Source: Leptasterias polaris | Taxonomy: Eukaryota > Echinodermata > Asteroidea > Forcipulatida > Asteriidae | Assembly: GCA_037783415.1 (NCBI GenBank) | Contig: JAZGTN010000071.1 | Location: forward strand, 3,107,501-3,171,500 | Length of the DNA stretch: 64,000 nt | Reading direction: 5' to 3' | Shown: positions 23,510 to 36,243 of the stretch, piece by piece | Layout of the letters: each line of letters opens with the position of its first letter | How positions within the stretch are numbered: position 1 is the stretch's first letter | Translations under genes and position numbers: made by a program | Notes under the pieces: generated by a model | Told to the model about the DNA's origin: nothing | Database searches by the model: none | What the model saw: the letters and a program-made list of their open reading frames with translations, nothing else

Positions 23510-23740
23510 TTCCTTTTTCTTTAGGAATCCAGACGCTATTTACATGCTCTTTTTTACTTGGCCTAATAGTAAAATTAACACCTAAAATGTTTGTCTGATG
23601 GACTGGCCTACATGTGTACTGTATGTTTTGTGATTTCACCAACACTACATTATGAAATGATCATCAAATTTGAGTCTCATGACAACAGTTGATTTGCCTC
23701 CAGAATTTCCAATAATTGCGTCGGTTAATTGATTTTGTTG
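23510..23740 (-). pseudogene. Possible degenerate Rab-like GTPase fragment, intron 1 of RLR-B
   Basis: Unit B copy of the remnant described at 11290-11520. The P-loop-like and ILGVNFTIRP-like segments are retained with the same frame break. Confidence 0.3.
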
Positions 23741-24121
23741 AGCTGCATTATTGACCTCTTTTTGCTTCTACTGCAATGAAGAAGTATAATGTGCTTTGTT
23801 ATCAAAACCAACAAACTGGAGGTCGTATACATAGGCCTGTATCTCATGTTATTGAAAGATATTTATCAGACTCAAAGTCAACATTTGAAAATAGGCCTTA
23901 TTACATGTAATTGCTTTTTGTTCAAAGTAAGGTATACAAATTCATTTGAAAATCACAAGACTGCCAGACTATAATGGTCTTGATTTTACTGGCTAAAAAT
24001 CATGGGCGTCTAGTGTGCAGTCCAGCCAGTGTAAATTTCAAGACATTTCCTCCATGAAGTATCAGACCAAGTGATGGGAAAACATCTTTTTAGCTTGATC
24101 AAATATTTTCTCTCATTTCAG

Positions 24122-24400
24122 ATTTGATCCCTGCCTTTGAGGAAACCATTTTGCTGGCAGACATGTACCAGGAAGTTTTGTAGCAAAGTTCCTCTTTCCA
24201 GTTCCACCTGAGAGATTTTCTGAAACATCTCTTTAAATACCACAACACGCTAAAATGCAAATCCGATAGGTTTCATCCCAGCATTAAATGAAACCAAGTC
24301 TTATTTCAAATTTTATTTCAACTTGAACAAAGCATCAACTTAAATTCGTAAACCATAGATGCAAACATTGTTTTCTGCCCTAATAAATAACAGCGTAACA
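24122..24400 (+). other. 5' UTR part of RLR-B exon 2
   Basis: The acceptor tattttctctcatttcag ends at 24121. The leader is closely similar to 11916-12189, with a few small insertions such as aggttt near 24270. Confidence 0.6.
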
Positions 24401-27400
24401 ATGGCTGCTAGTAAGGATTGTGACGAAGTATCTGCATTCAAAATTAAACTTTTCCACATCGCCGAAGAGCTGGATGAAACGGAATTGACGAAATTGAAGT
24501 TTCTGACTAATGAGTTCATCTCGAAAAATACCGGTGAAAAAATACAAACTGTACTGGAACTGTTTACAATCCTAGAGGAAAGAGGAAAAATTTCAGAAAG
24601 TAATCCAAGTTACTTAGACAATTTATTAAAACTTCTGAAGAGAGATACTTTGAGAACAATCTTGGGTGGTGAGATGACACCAGGTGAGAAATTTATAAGA
24701 TTTATTTATTTTTTATTTTTTGTTATTTATTTTACAAGCAAGAGTTAAATTTCTACACTGAAATTTTACCATTTTGTTCTGCCAATTACTGCATCATATG
24801 TCAAGAAAAATGCATAGTCAAAGTTTGTACAATGGTATTTATTTACCATAACCGAAATCCTAGGTAGCAGGTCCAGCTCAAAGGTTGTGTCAATTATGAT
24901 TAGTTTTGTTATTTTATCAGGACAGGGTAAAACTCCACCACCTGGGTTACAACGTACTCCACCACTCAGAGGTTCTGGCTTCACTGGAGGGGAAAATCCA
25001 TTGAAAGCACCAGAATATTTTGTTCCGCTCTCTTCACCTCCAAACAGTGGTCAAACTTCAACAGGATCATACAAGATTGATGGTGGTCGTAAAAGCTATG
25101 GTGCTCAAACCATGCCAAAGTCCAACTTCAGCTCCCCTAGCCTTCAAGATCAGCCAACCAATCAAAGGGACAGATCAAACATTTTTGGGGAGATTTCTAC
25201 ACCTCCTAGAAGTGACTTGGTGCCTGTTACACCTTCTTCTGGCCAAAAACCAACAGGCTCCCCACTCCTAGATGCGGCCATAATAGAGGAAAAGTTTGGG
25301 AACATTTCTTTGCAAGATGCTTCTCCATCAAGAGTTAATGATGATCTGCAGACAGATTCTGCCCACAGAGATCTTGAGGATGTCGTCTCATCCTCTCCAA
25401 GTTCGAGCCAAAGAATTAAGGCTTGGGATTTTCTTCTGAATTCGCCTCAAGACAAAGAGACAGGGATGGCAACAGCAGATCTATCCACAGATGAGCAGGT
25501 GCAGTCGATCAACAATCTGACAGAACAACAAGAAGTCAGAGATGCAAGAGCTGCGAAAGGTTCGGAGCGTCCAACATTAAGAGCTTATCAGAAGGAACTT
25601 TCAAAGAGGCCCTTAGATAAGTTTGAGAATCACATCATCTGTGCTCCTACTGGCAGTGGAAAGACACTAACTGCTGCCTTCATCTGCTACCAGTACATGA
25701 AATGGTTTCAAAAAAAAGTACCCGAAAAGCACTTCAAGGCTCTCTTCATTGTCCATATGCGGCACCTGACTTGGCAGCAGAGGAATAATTTTCTTCTTTA
25801 CTTCCCAAATAAGCATTCGGTAAGGGTTATTGGTGATCAGCAGAGTTTCAAAGATGCCCTAAAGATTGACGAGGAGATGCCAGCAGTCCTGATGTTGACT
25901 GCGCAGATTTTTGTAAACGAGCTGAAGTCAAAATTGACCAATATAAAAGATCTAGATATGCTTATTTTCGACGAATGCCACCACACCGATCAAAAGCACC
26001 CATTCAATGAGATCATGAAGACATACCTGAAAGCAAAGTACGAACAGCGTCAACACCATGTGGGGGTTTCTGGTGGGTATCTTCCTTTCATTATTGGTCT
26101 TAGTGCTTCTCTGGGCGTTGGTCATGAGTTGACAGCTCTTGGACACCTTCAGACTCTTTGTGGTAACATGGACTCCAATGGGGTGGTGCGAGTTCTTGAC
26201 AACACAGAGGAGCTGAAAAGTCATGTGAACAGTCCAGATGAAGACGACATAAAACGGGTGTTACCAAGAGATGCCAACGATCGGCAGTTTGGTGACCTCA
26301 TGGAGGTGATAATGTTGGAGATTGAGAGTCAGCTTCCGGAAATAGATGAGCATCCATTGCCTTCACATGGTACTAAGCTTTATGAGACTGAGGTCAAGAG
26401 GCGTCTTATAGAAGCTGAGTCCCAGAGATCAGCCAATCGCACAGATATTATTGTCTATATGTACTTATATGAGTACAACCGTGCCATGATTCTCTATGAT
26501 GATCTTAGGGTCAAGGATGGATTTCGACACTTGGAAGAGTTTCATGTCAGTCGATATGTTGAGGAACATCCTGACCAGGTACCTGTTGAGGAACACTGCC
26601 AGCGCCTCTTCAATGCAAACATTTCCCGAATGAAGAGGATGGGGAATGAAGAAGGTCAGCATAGCAACCACAAGCTCGGGGAACTTGCACGTGTTCTACA
26701 TCAGATCTTCTCGGATAAACCTGAATCCAAAGGTATCTTTTTGTGAAAGTAGGATTTGAAACTTTGCATGGTGGAGGTTTAATTAAGGTTTTCCGATAAC
26801 CTTATTTATTGATGACATAACTCTTTCTGATCAGTTTTAGGTGGTATTGAAAAGAACTAGTGGTGTAACAACTCAACAGTTCTATCAGTATGCCCTGATC
26901 GTCTTCAGGAGAAAAATCCTGAAGTAAGGTTCTGAAGATGATCATATAGGATAGGGCCTACTGATCAAATTGTTTTGTTGTTACAACACTGTTTTTGTTT
27001 GTTTCCATAACCACTGCAACTCATAAAGGAGATTTATAGAAATGAACATGGTGTTACCCAAACCTTACAAGATTACCTTTTGACAAATAAATAGTGGCAG
27101 TTAATCATAACCATTAGTAGACCATTAGACACAGCTCATTCAACAGCCCTTTCTAAACAAAGTCAAGTTATTACAGAAATGCTTTCAGATCTTTCATGTT
27201 GTAGTTGTATATTACTCTGGCATCAAACTTGATTAAAGTTATATTACAGGGATACTGCATCAGAAATATATGCTTTATGTTTAGGGATAAATTATGAGCT
27301 GTTTAATCCCTTTTCGTTCATCAGGAATTATCCTTGCAACTATGAAAGTAGCTGCTACAGCTCTGGTTGAGTTTCTGAGGTCTTCTGATCTTCTGAAGAC

Positions 27401-30400
27401 CTTACCATGCAGGATTGAACCACTCAGGCTGGTTGGGCAGGGCACCGTAGACGATGACTGCCTGACAGAAGCTCAACAAAAGGAGGTGTTGAACAGTTTC
27501 AGAAGAGGTAAGCTGGTCTTGTATTTCCTTTTTAGTCATGCAGTGCAAGGATCTGTGTCATTTTTTAGTCATGCAAGAATTTAAAAAAACACAGCAGGGA
27601 GACCAAAATAAAAGTAGGTCTCGGCAGTGTTACTTTTCACTGTTTTCAGTCTCAGTCTGACCTCTGGGCTCAGTTTCTGACTTCATGGTCCCCTCAGCTC
27701 TTGAAGACGTTCACTTCAGTGTAGACGCTAAAGTATCTATGTACAACATAGAGGTAGAGTCTGACTTAAAAGTAAGCTCTGTATTGATGAAACCTTAAAC
27801 CCTTTTTTCCCTGACGGCTCTGCAGATGATGGGTGCAACATCTTGGTTGCTACAGATATCGCTCAGGAAGGCCTAGACATGCCAGCTTGTAGCTTCGTCA
27901 TCAGATATAATTTTGTGAGCAATGAGATCGGAACGGTCCAGTCAAAGGGACGAGCGCGTGCAAGTGGGAGCCAGTGCTTCCTCATCGTGGAAAGGTAAAG
28001 AAAGTTTGAAAGATGTTAGTTTTTGCATCAGGGATAATGAATATATTTTGGTTTTTACCCTTACACGGATGTGTGTTAAGCACTGTATACTCAGTACTTA
28101 ACAGAGTTCTGTGAAAAAAATCCACAGGCAAATCACTCTTGTGGGATTCGAACCCACGACCTTAAAGAAAGTTATCGAGTGAACCGGACATGAATTGTCT
28201 GCATTACGACAACCAAATTTAATTTGATTCAATTTAAAATGAGTTTATTCCCATGATAAGTGAAACATAGTTCAGAAGTTACATGTAGTTTGCTGGGTTT
28301 TGCAAAAGTGACATCTTTAAGAAAGGAACATTTTAAAGCCGCCTGAATTAAGGGCTTGGGGGCTTTGGTAATAGCGCCCTCATGCGATTTAAGACCTCTG
28401 ATGGCGCTACTAGGTTCTATCAAGAGCTTTTTCTTTTTCACATCAGAAATTCACAAAATGAAAAGAGAGAGTATGAGAATAGATCGAAGGTGGTCAGAAT
28501 GGAGAAGGCGATGGAAGACCTGGAAGCCATGGCAGAAGAAGATCGACTTTACAAGATCCAGGAAAAACAGGTAATAAAGACACTGACAATGCACAGACAT
28601 TTGTGTTACTAGTCAAGATTTACTCATTAGCTACTTGAGATTTAATGATTCTGAACGTCAGAACTTGCATAAAAAGAGGCGTTTTTAATGGGGGGGGGGT
28701 TTCTTTCCATAGTAAAAACCACTAGTCATAACAAGAATCTGTGAAAATTGTTATTATATATTTCTGGTAATGAAACCAAGGATGTCTCATAAGTGAACTT
28801 TAATCAATGTAGCTCGCAAGCCTGAGGAAAACCTGTAAACAAGGATGCTTGCTATGTGAACCAGAAACACCAGGGTTAACCCCTACTCTTCCCTGATAAG
28901 TGCTCTGGGTTCTTTTACGTGCACTACCAATCCCAGTGCACTGGATCTACAGGTTTATTTCCCATCTGAAGGACAAATCAATTATGGTGAAGTATCTTGC
29001 TCACATACACAAGTTTCAGGACTGGGACTAAAACCCACACTCTGTTGATCAGAAACACCAGAGCTTGAGTCCGGTGCTCTTAAACTACCCGGCCACGACA
29101 CCCAATTAAGTTTCCTCTGCATGGATAAAACCTTTAACTCAATTAATTGCCCCGTCCGGAGTCATTGTATGATTTCATACCTGAAGTTGACAAAGATGGC
29201 AACAAAGTAAAAAATAAGTCTTCATTTTTTCCCCCCAGGATTTACGTTGGAAAGCAATCAAGAGAGCTGAGGATCAGGAGAAACTCTTAAGGAGTATGCA
29301 TGATCTTGAGAAGATTGACATTCACTGCAAAGAATGCTCTGCCTACATTTGCAAAGCGTCAGAGCTGCGACGGAAAGGAACTGCTGGTCACGTGACTTGC
29401 ATCAGTCCTGACTTCCGTGATAAGATTACCGAGATACGGTATAACAGACCACAGCGATATAGAGACACTGAAACGACTGGTAGGTATTGACCCCTGAACT
29501 CTAACCTTCTGGCCAGGAACTGGCAAAAAAAATTCAGAGTTTTCAGTCTGTTTTGACACTGAAGAAATTTTATTTATTGCCATTGTGCAATATGAACTTA
29601 TTGTTACTGTTCACCTTAAAACAGTGTTTCTTTGGTTTCCAATACTGTTTTGTTAAAAGTCCCTGCATATTTGCTTTTTCATGTGGAAAACGAATCTCAC
29701 CAAATTAAGAAAGTAGAATTTGAAACTTTGCATGGTTGAGATACAATCTAGTAAGAGTAGCGATAACACCATGTACATGAGTAGGATTTGAAACTTTGCT
29801 TGGTTGAGATACAATCTAGTAAGGTTAGCGATAACACCATGTATATTTAATCTTTCTTTGAGTTGTTGTGGTTCTGGAAAGAGCTTGTTGTGTAACAACT
29901 CAATGTTTCAATCAGTATGCTTTGATCATTTTTACACTTAATTTATTGTTATCTTTCATCATTTCTGTCTTTGTTCAACCTGTCTGTTCGTATGTTCTTA
30001 TTCCTGTTTTTGCTGTTTGTCTGTCAATTAGGCATTTCACCTGGCTTCTAGAAGATGCCTCGTACTTATTTTGATTTCTGTCTTGTAAAACTGGATTTAG
30101 TTTCTTGGTTATGTATTGTTTAGAAATGTTCATGAAGTATTAAATTAAGTGTGAGTTTGAATTGAATTGAATTATCTTCTAGAGAATTCTGGACTATCCA
30201 TCTCTCTGAATGTATGTACCCACTTAAAATCGTAGAGAATCAACTCTTAAGTAACAATCTTACAAAACAGAACCATTTGTCTTTACAGGTCTCATCAAGT
30301 GTGCCACTTTTACCTGCAAGAAAAATCTTGGAACAATGCAGAAGTTCCTCTTGCTTGACCCCCCACTTGGCTTTGCTCTCAAAGCGGACAGCTTTAAGAT

Positions 30401-30494
30401 TATCTTCTCTCGTGAAGGGACTGCAAAGGTACCAAAGCAGTGGAAGAAAGCTGGCTTTGAGATTCTGCAGGATAACGATGATGAGTTTATATAA
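24401..30494 (+). CDS. RIG-I-like receptor B with N-terminal death effector domain (1005 aa)
   Basis: Seven coding exons: 24401-24683, 24921-26732, 27325-27507, 27826-27994, 28447-28570, 29239-29479 and 30289-30494. GT-AG introns, matching phases, total 3018 nt. Same architecture as copy A. The DED (about residues 13-90) is clearly diverged, with LKFLTNEF and LELFTILEERGKISESN, and it has RDTL at 81-84 where copy A has RDDL. The linker is Ser/Pro-rich. Helicase motifs: APTGSGKT (about 336-343), DECH (445-448), SAS, ATDIAQEGLDM, QSKGRARA. Both CTD zinc Cys pairs (CKEC and CATFTC) are kept. The C terminus is three residues longer after the last shared exon start (it ends DDEFI). Predicted role: RNA-sensing ATPase signalling through a DED. 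Intact, so probably functional. A TATA-box and a polyA signal could not be placed. Confidence 0.92.
28700..29105 (-). repeat. tRNA-Leu-derived SINE (subfamily 1) in RLR-B intron 6
   Basis: Ortholog of the insertion at 16330-16750, retaining the fuller variable-arm region (ctctgttgatcagaaacacc) that the copy A insertion has lost. Confidence 0.7.
29711..29850. repeat. Tandem duplication of about 68 bp in RLR-B intron 7
   Basis: Two adjacent copies begin gtagaatttgaaactttg and gtaggatttgaaactttg, each ending cgataacaccatgta. Unit A has one copy (about 17366-17432). The same gtaggatttgaaacttt motif also starts intron 3 in both genes (14520 and 26750), so it is part of a dispersed repeat. Confidence 0.7.
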
Positions 30495-33400
30495 AAAAAT
30501 AGTGCAAAACTGTCATATCTCAATTTTGCAAAAACGTTGTATCTTGATTTAGCAAAAACGTTATATCTCGCACAAATTTTTTCCTTTTGTTTTCTCCGTA
30601 CACACTCATATATTATCGTGTGTACACGTGATTGCGCGTAACGTAAGTACTTTTATTTGGAGATACAATGTTTTTGCACTGATATGATGGTATATCAAAT
30701 AATGAGCCATAAGGGAAACTGACTGGGTAAACAAAAACCAGTTTGGGTGAACAAACAAAAAATAGTGAGATTTGATCATTCATGCTTCAGATTTATGTGC
30801 CTATATTTCTAAAAACAAAACCACATTTTTGTTTTAACAAATTCAGACAATTTTAATTTGAAAAATGTTGTTAAACTGGGCACATGTTGATGATTATACA
30901 TAAATTAATGGTCCTTAAAACAATGACTTACAACATTGTGATTCTTAGTTGATGAATGTAACTAAAAATTACTTGTATTGCAAAAAAATAATCTTTTTAT
31001 CTGAAAGTTTGCCATTTCGAAAGTATAACTTGTGTTTTTAATCGCAGTAAGACTAGAAACCATACAATTTTTTACACACTAACAGGGCTTTGCGCCCACG
31101 CTTGCTTATCTACAACTATGTGTACTGTCTGTAGCGATGTGTGCAAAAGAAAATTAGTCAGTTAAGTATCTTTTTATCAACTCTTTTTAGCAATATTGTA
31201 GGCTTATCGTTATAAAAAATAGAGTGACCTAATCTTGCCGCATATTCACAAGGTATTTCTTCAGATTGTGAAGTACACATTTGAGGCTTAACATAAAAGT
31301 TGATACTAAAATTAGCTAAAAGTGACATTTTAATGTTTTGCACACAATTGTCAATGGCCTCCCGTTAGGGTTTAGCAGAGTTTGTTCTTCAAGGCTAAAT
31401 GACAACACAAGCAGTCAAGTGGAAATAACTTAATTTCTTTTCACTTCTAGTTTCCAGTTCCACAAGTCGAGTGGAAAGAAGTGATCCACTTAACTGCTTC
31501 TAAGTGAAAATTTCACGTCTTTTCACTTGACTGCTTCTGTTGCACAAGTATACTTGTGTGTGTGTTTTGTGAGGCCATTAACAATTGTTTCCATTGATGC
31601 TGTAGGTCATTTTTGTTTGTATTAGCAGATAGTAACAGCTAATTCTATTTTCTTGATTTGCCTGTGGATTTTTTTCACAGAACTTGGTAAAGTACTGAGT
31701 TTAACATGCTTAATACACTTTAGTGCAAGGGTAAAAAACAAATTAGGTAATTCTATTTTCTTATTTAAAAGTTTTGTCTGTAAAGAATATGAAAAGAAAA
31801 CGAACTGCAATCTTCCGGGAAGGGGGAAATGAAAACAGCAAAAAAAAACGTTAATTATTTTGAGTCACAAATGGATTTGAAATTCCTTTTCATTGTATTA
31901 TGCATGGGAAAGGTTCAAGATCATGGTGGCAGCAAACTCATCAGGGTTACCGGGTAAAAAGTAACCACTGCAAACAATGTACTTGTGCCCGGACAAATGT
32001 CGTCCGTCAACAATGACATTTTAAACTGCAGGTTTTCCTCCCAAAACCTTCAATGCCCCGACTGTAGTTTTAACGAAATTAAGTAGACAGTATTACTTAT
32101 CAAAATAAGTTGCCAGGCAAAAGTTAAGGTAATTTATTTATGTTCCATGGTCTATGCCAAGCAAGCTTCGTCAGTGGTAATCAACTTGTGTGTCTAACAA
32201 CTGTATGGTATGATGTGGCCAGTTTAATTTATCGCCTTGTAAAATTGAAATGTGCTTTTTTCACGATGGTTTTGTTTGATTTGGACCCTTCCCTGCCCCA
32301 AGGTTACCTAAAAGGTATCCACCATCTTTGCCAAATTGTAGGTAGGCCTACTTATAGACCTTTCTTTTGCAACGTCACAGCCCGAGTTGTTGCCAACCCA
32401 GGTTGGAAAAGTATGGAAAGCCATATCTGCAAATCAAAAACAGATTGCCACAGTTTGTAGCAGTGTTACACAAATATTCAAAAATAGTGTTGAATTTGTT
32501 GGAAACAAATCAACCAATCATGGAAGGTATTTCCGTTCGTGAATCTTTACAGAAAATGTTGAATTTGATCACAACATTTTTTAACACGATTGAATGTTTT
32601 GCTAACATTCGGCCGTCCATGCCAACCGGCGCACTTTGTTTATCAACAAAAGAAAGGTCTATTGTAAAATTAATTAATGGCCTCACATTTCGACCCTAGC
32701 AGAATCTTTCTCAAAGGCTAAAAACAGGGTTCCACTAATTATTAACGGTATTTAGCTGGTACTGTTTAAAAAATTACCGGGTAGGAATGGAGCCGAGAAG
32801 GCCGTCTGTTGGGCAATATTATGTCCGGTCAGTGTGACCCGTTTTGGAGGGTCAACACTCCCGTGTCGGTTACGTATTTCTAACTCTGATTCCAGGTCAT
32901 GTTGACCTGTAAACGATGACCCATACGGACCCATCTTCGGGTCAATTGTGACCCCGTAATTTTTAGAGTGTATGTATCATGATCTGTTAAATTTTATATG
33001 AATTTTGCTGATGGTTTCATAGATTTTAAAAACGACCATCGTACAATCGAATGAATTTTATTCCTGTAAATTTATGGTCATTGTTAAACAAAAATGTCCT
33101 CAATGTTATCATATCAAGACTATTAATATATGATGTAGCGTTTTTTACCAGGCACCTCAGTTCAAAATTGAGGTTGTACTGCTGAAGAAATAATTGGTTA
33201 TAAATGAGTGAATTTTTTTATATGAAGCGTGGAGTAAATTTAAGGAAATGCAATTTTATTTGTGGATGCAAATGATAGAAGTTACACATTTTTTTTTAAT
33301 GGCTGATTGTACACACCACTGATCTCCAGGCGCAAGGTTTTGTACTCAAAGGCATGGAAAATTGTTTTCTTTTTACTTGTTATGCAAATTGAGCGTCTTC

Positions 33401-33722
33401 CTTACGATTTAAACAATTTCACTAAGTGATTTCTGAAAATTTGACAACAAATTCCTTGTTGATGTGAAGTTTCTGTTTCTGTCACTCCACCACTTCACTG
33501 TGTTCTACATCATTATGTCATTCTGTCCTTTCAATGACATTGCGTTAATCGTTGAGCCGACACCTTGTTATTTGCACATAAAGTGTGACAAAAGACAACA
33601 TTTTTCCATGTCTCGTGATGTGCAAAACCTTAGGCTGCAATCACCTTATCGCGTACGGATTGGTTTATATCGATTGGTTGGTTGGAGATGTCTGAAGTGA
33701 TTGTCTAAAATTTTGCACTTTG
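30495..33722. other. 3' flank of RLR-B
   Basis: About 1 kb (30560-31590) is absent from unit A. It includes an inverted-repeat element at 31345-31587 with ends caattgtcaatggcctc and gaggccattaacaattg. Homology to the unit A 3' flank follows. An inverted-repeat element lies at about 32353-32664 with atagacctttcttttg and caaaagaaaggtctat ends; its relative is at about 35676-35951. No gene recognised. Confidence 0.55.
32353..32664. mobile_element. MITE-like element with atagacctttc ends
   Basis: Terminal inverted repeats atagacctttcttttg and caaaagaaaggtctat. The interior includes gcaacgtcacagcccgagttgttgcc and gctaacattcggccgtcca. An inverted relative lies at 35676-35951 and a partial one at 41270-41430. 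Short ORFs here are not gene-like. Confidence 0.6.
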
Positions 33723-34090
33723 GGGAGAGGCCTACGCCTATTTTGCATTACAGATTTGGTAATGGCGGGGACAAAATCTGTGGATTCTGTAAATGAGTTT
33801 ATTTTTTCGGAAAAGCTGTTGTCTTGAAGAAAACTACGTTCTGTCTGAAAATAATCTTATTGTTTCTGAAAACTGCCTGAGTGATAAAAAGGACACCAAC
33901 ATTATTCTTTTGAACACCCAGATTAAATTAAAGAATCAAGATTTTGTCCATGAAATAATTGCTATGTGTGTTTAATGCTTCTCCTCATCGTCTTAGACGC
34001 ATATTGAAATCTTCTCAAAGTTGCAATATTTGGTCGCTTTAAAATGAAATGTTATTATATACTGTGCTGCATGCACTTCTTACTATATTT

Positions 34091-34220
34091 ATAGACCCCA
34101 TTCACTGACGTCACAGAGAGCGTCTGTCTGCTCCGTGTGAATGATTGTTCCTTTTATTAAAACAGGGGAATCCTACCCCCAAATGGGTGGGGCTGATGAC
34201 GTCAGTGAATGGTTTCAATA
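34091..34220. mobile_element. Short inverted-repeat element with CRE-bearing arms
   Basis: Arms ccattcactgacgtca (34098-) and tgacgtcagtgaatgg are exact reverse complements and face outward from a roughly 100-bp centre. Each arm contains TGACGTCA, a full CRE palindrome. Confidence 0.6.
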
Positions 34221-36243
34221 AAGCACACTTAGATTTATCTTTAAAAAATGCAATTACAGGAAACTCCCATTGAAATCATGTAGAAAAATTAGTATACTTC
34301 GTAATAAAAATCGCCGGGTGTTCGTTTGTTTTTGTTGTTGATTTTTTTATACTGTGAATAATGAAGGATAAAGAGTGAATTTTATTTTCTTGTACTAACT
34401 CCACTTAGGCAAAAGAGAACTTAGAAATCTCAACTTAAAAGTACAGAATACGAATTTGTTTTTATAACTGAATAGTGAATGATTGGGTGAATGTTATTTT
34501 CTTGTATCGACCTCTACTGAGGCAAAAAAAGAACTTAAAAACTACAACTCAAAAGTAACAATACAACAATTTAAAATAATTGTATATTAAAAAACATTTA
34601 AACAACGGAGTAGCAGATTAGCAGACTGTATATTTAGCATTATTATGAAAAGACCTGCGTACATCATTTGCATTGTGAAGAACAATTCATGCTTTTCAGA
34701 AACGGGCACCAGCAAATATGCCCTCAATCTATGGTGTGCATACCAATCAAATTTATTATAATCAGTGACACTGACATTGCTTAGCACAAAGCAGGGGACC
34801 AGTCACGAGTGGTGGTACATTACATGTTTATTTTGCTGGTCACCCGTCCCTGCTAAGCAATATAAGTCCGTGCTTAACAGTTATGTACACATCATTATAA
34901 AAACGAGGGAAGTAAGTATCATTTTTGCATTAATAACTAAAGTGATGACATAAATTGATTGGTTCTCAGAAGAGTTGGCTACTCCTTCAGCTTCCAACAC
35001 ATCTCACGAGAGTCCACCCAGTGAAAACATTTATGTGTTGTGACCTTTCTAAGTAAGAGAGAGGCTCCAAGGTCAAATTCAGTTTTGTGATGCGCTCATT
35101 TTCCCAGAGAGTCCTCAATCAATAGTGGGAACAAATTTTCAAATCTGTAACCTCGCGTTAAAATGGCATGAAGAAGTGTTATTTTTTGATACAATTTTAG
35201 AGCGAAATTTGAAAACATGACGTCATTGGACACTAGTAAAGTGGGTTTGTACTTTCCAAGGAAGAATTTCGTCGGTCAAAAGGTCAAATTCAGTAACGTT
35301 TTGACTGAATATTCAAAATTCAGGAATGAACTAAAGATTCGATGTACATGCAGACTCATAACATTAAATGTGACGCCAGTAGAAGTTTGAATGTTGACAG
35401 GATTCGCACTAGAAGGGTATCTAATGGCATTTTACATCATTTCAATGTGAGGATAGAGAGACTTCTACTCAGTAGACTGAAAAGGGGTGCATCACTGAAT
35501 GTTGACCTCGGGTCAAATTCAACAGCGAATAATTGTCAGTATTTGCAAGAAATGTTGTGCATCGTCATAACTTACTTATAAAGTTATATCATCGATTCAT
35601 GATATAATCATGATCACAATTCAATGAAAATAGATCTTTCTAATGACGATAAAAGAAACCGCGCTATATAGTTGGCATGGACGGCCGTATCTTGGCAAAA
35701 CTAACATTCAATCTTGTTAAACAGATGTTGTGCCCCAAAACACATTGGTTGCTTTGTTTCCAACCAATAGACCGATCCATTAAGCCCCGTCTCCTTACGA
35801 GTTGACCAATCACAGCCGCGAAACCCGATCACCATTAGTGCAAATGGTGATCAGATTTCGCGGTTGTGATTGGTCAAAGAGAAATGGGCGTGGCTTTTGT
35901 GAGAACCTTGGCAACAAATTGGGCTGTGACGTTGCAATAGAAAGGTCTATTTCAACATATTTATTGTTGACGTAGTTTTATAAAATAGTGTTTCTTGGCA
36001 GCTTGAAGATGGAAATAAACCGTATACCCTTCACAAGTAATTATTGTTTACCAGACGGAGAATGTTTGGTGTGTTTGATTGCTTGTATTCTTTGTTTTGG
36101 GTTTGGATTTTTAAATAATTTCTTAGATCTGTAAATATATGTAATCGACCACTTACTTTTAAATAAAAGTTGCAAGTTAATGACTGTATTCATTTTCATT
36201 TTGCGATGAACTTTTACATGCCGTTCTTTATTAAATTTTTGTT

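Larger units (their letters stand above)
19918..33722. repeat. Segmental duplication, unit B
   Basis: Direct tandem copy of unit A, about 2 kb longer. Extra DNA includes a TTAA-flanked hairpin MITE (20363-20735), about 1 kb downstream of the RLR stop codon (about 30560-31590), and a duplicated 68-bp segment in the last intron (about 29711-29850). It carries the second RLR gene. Confidence 0.9.

Noticed and set aside
33793..33975. 60-codon ORF just right of the duplication
   Set aside because: Polar, AT-driven composition and no homolog or splice signal recognised.
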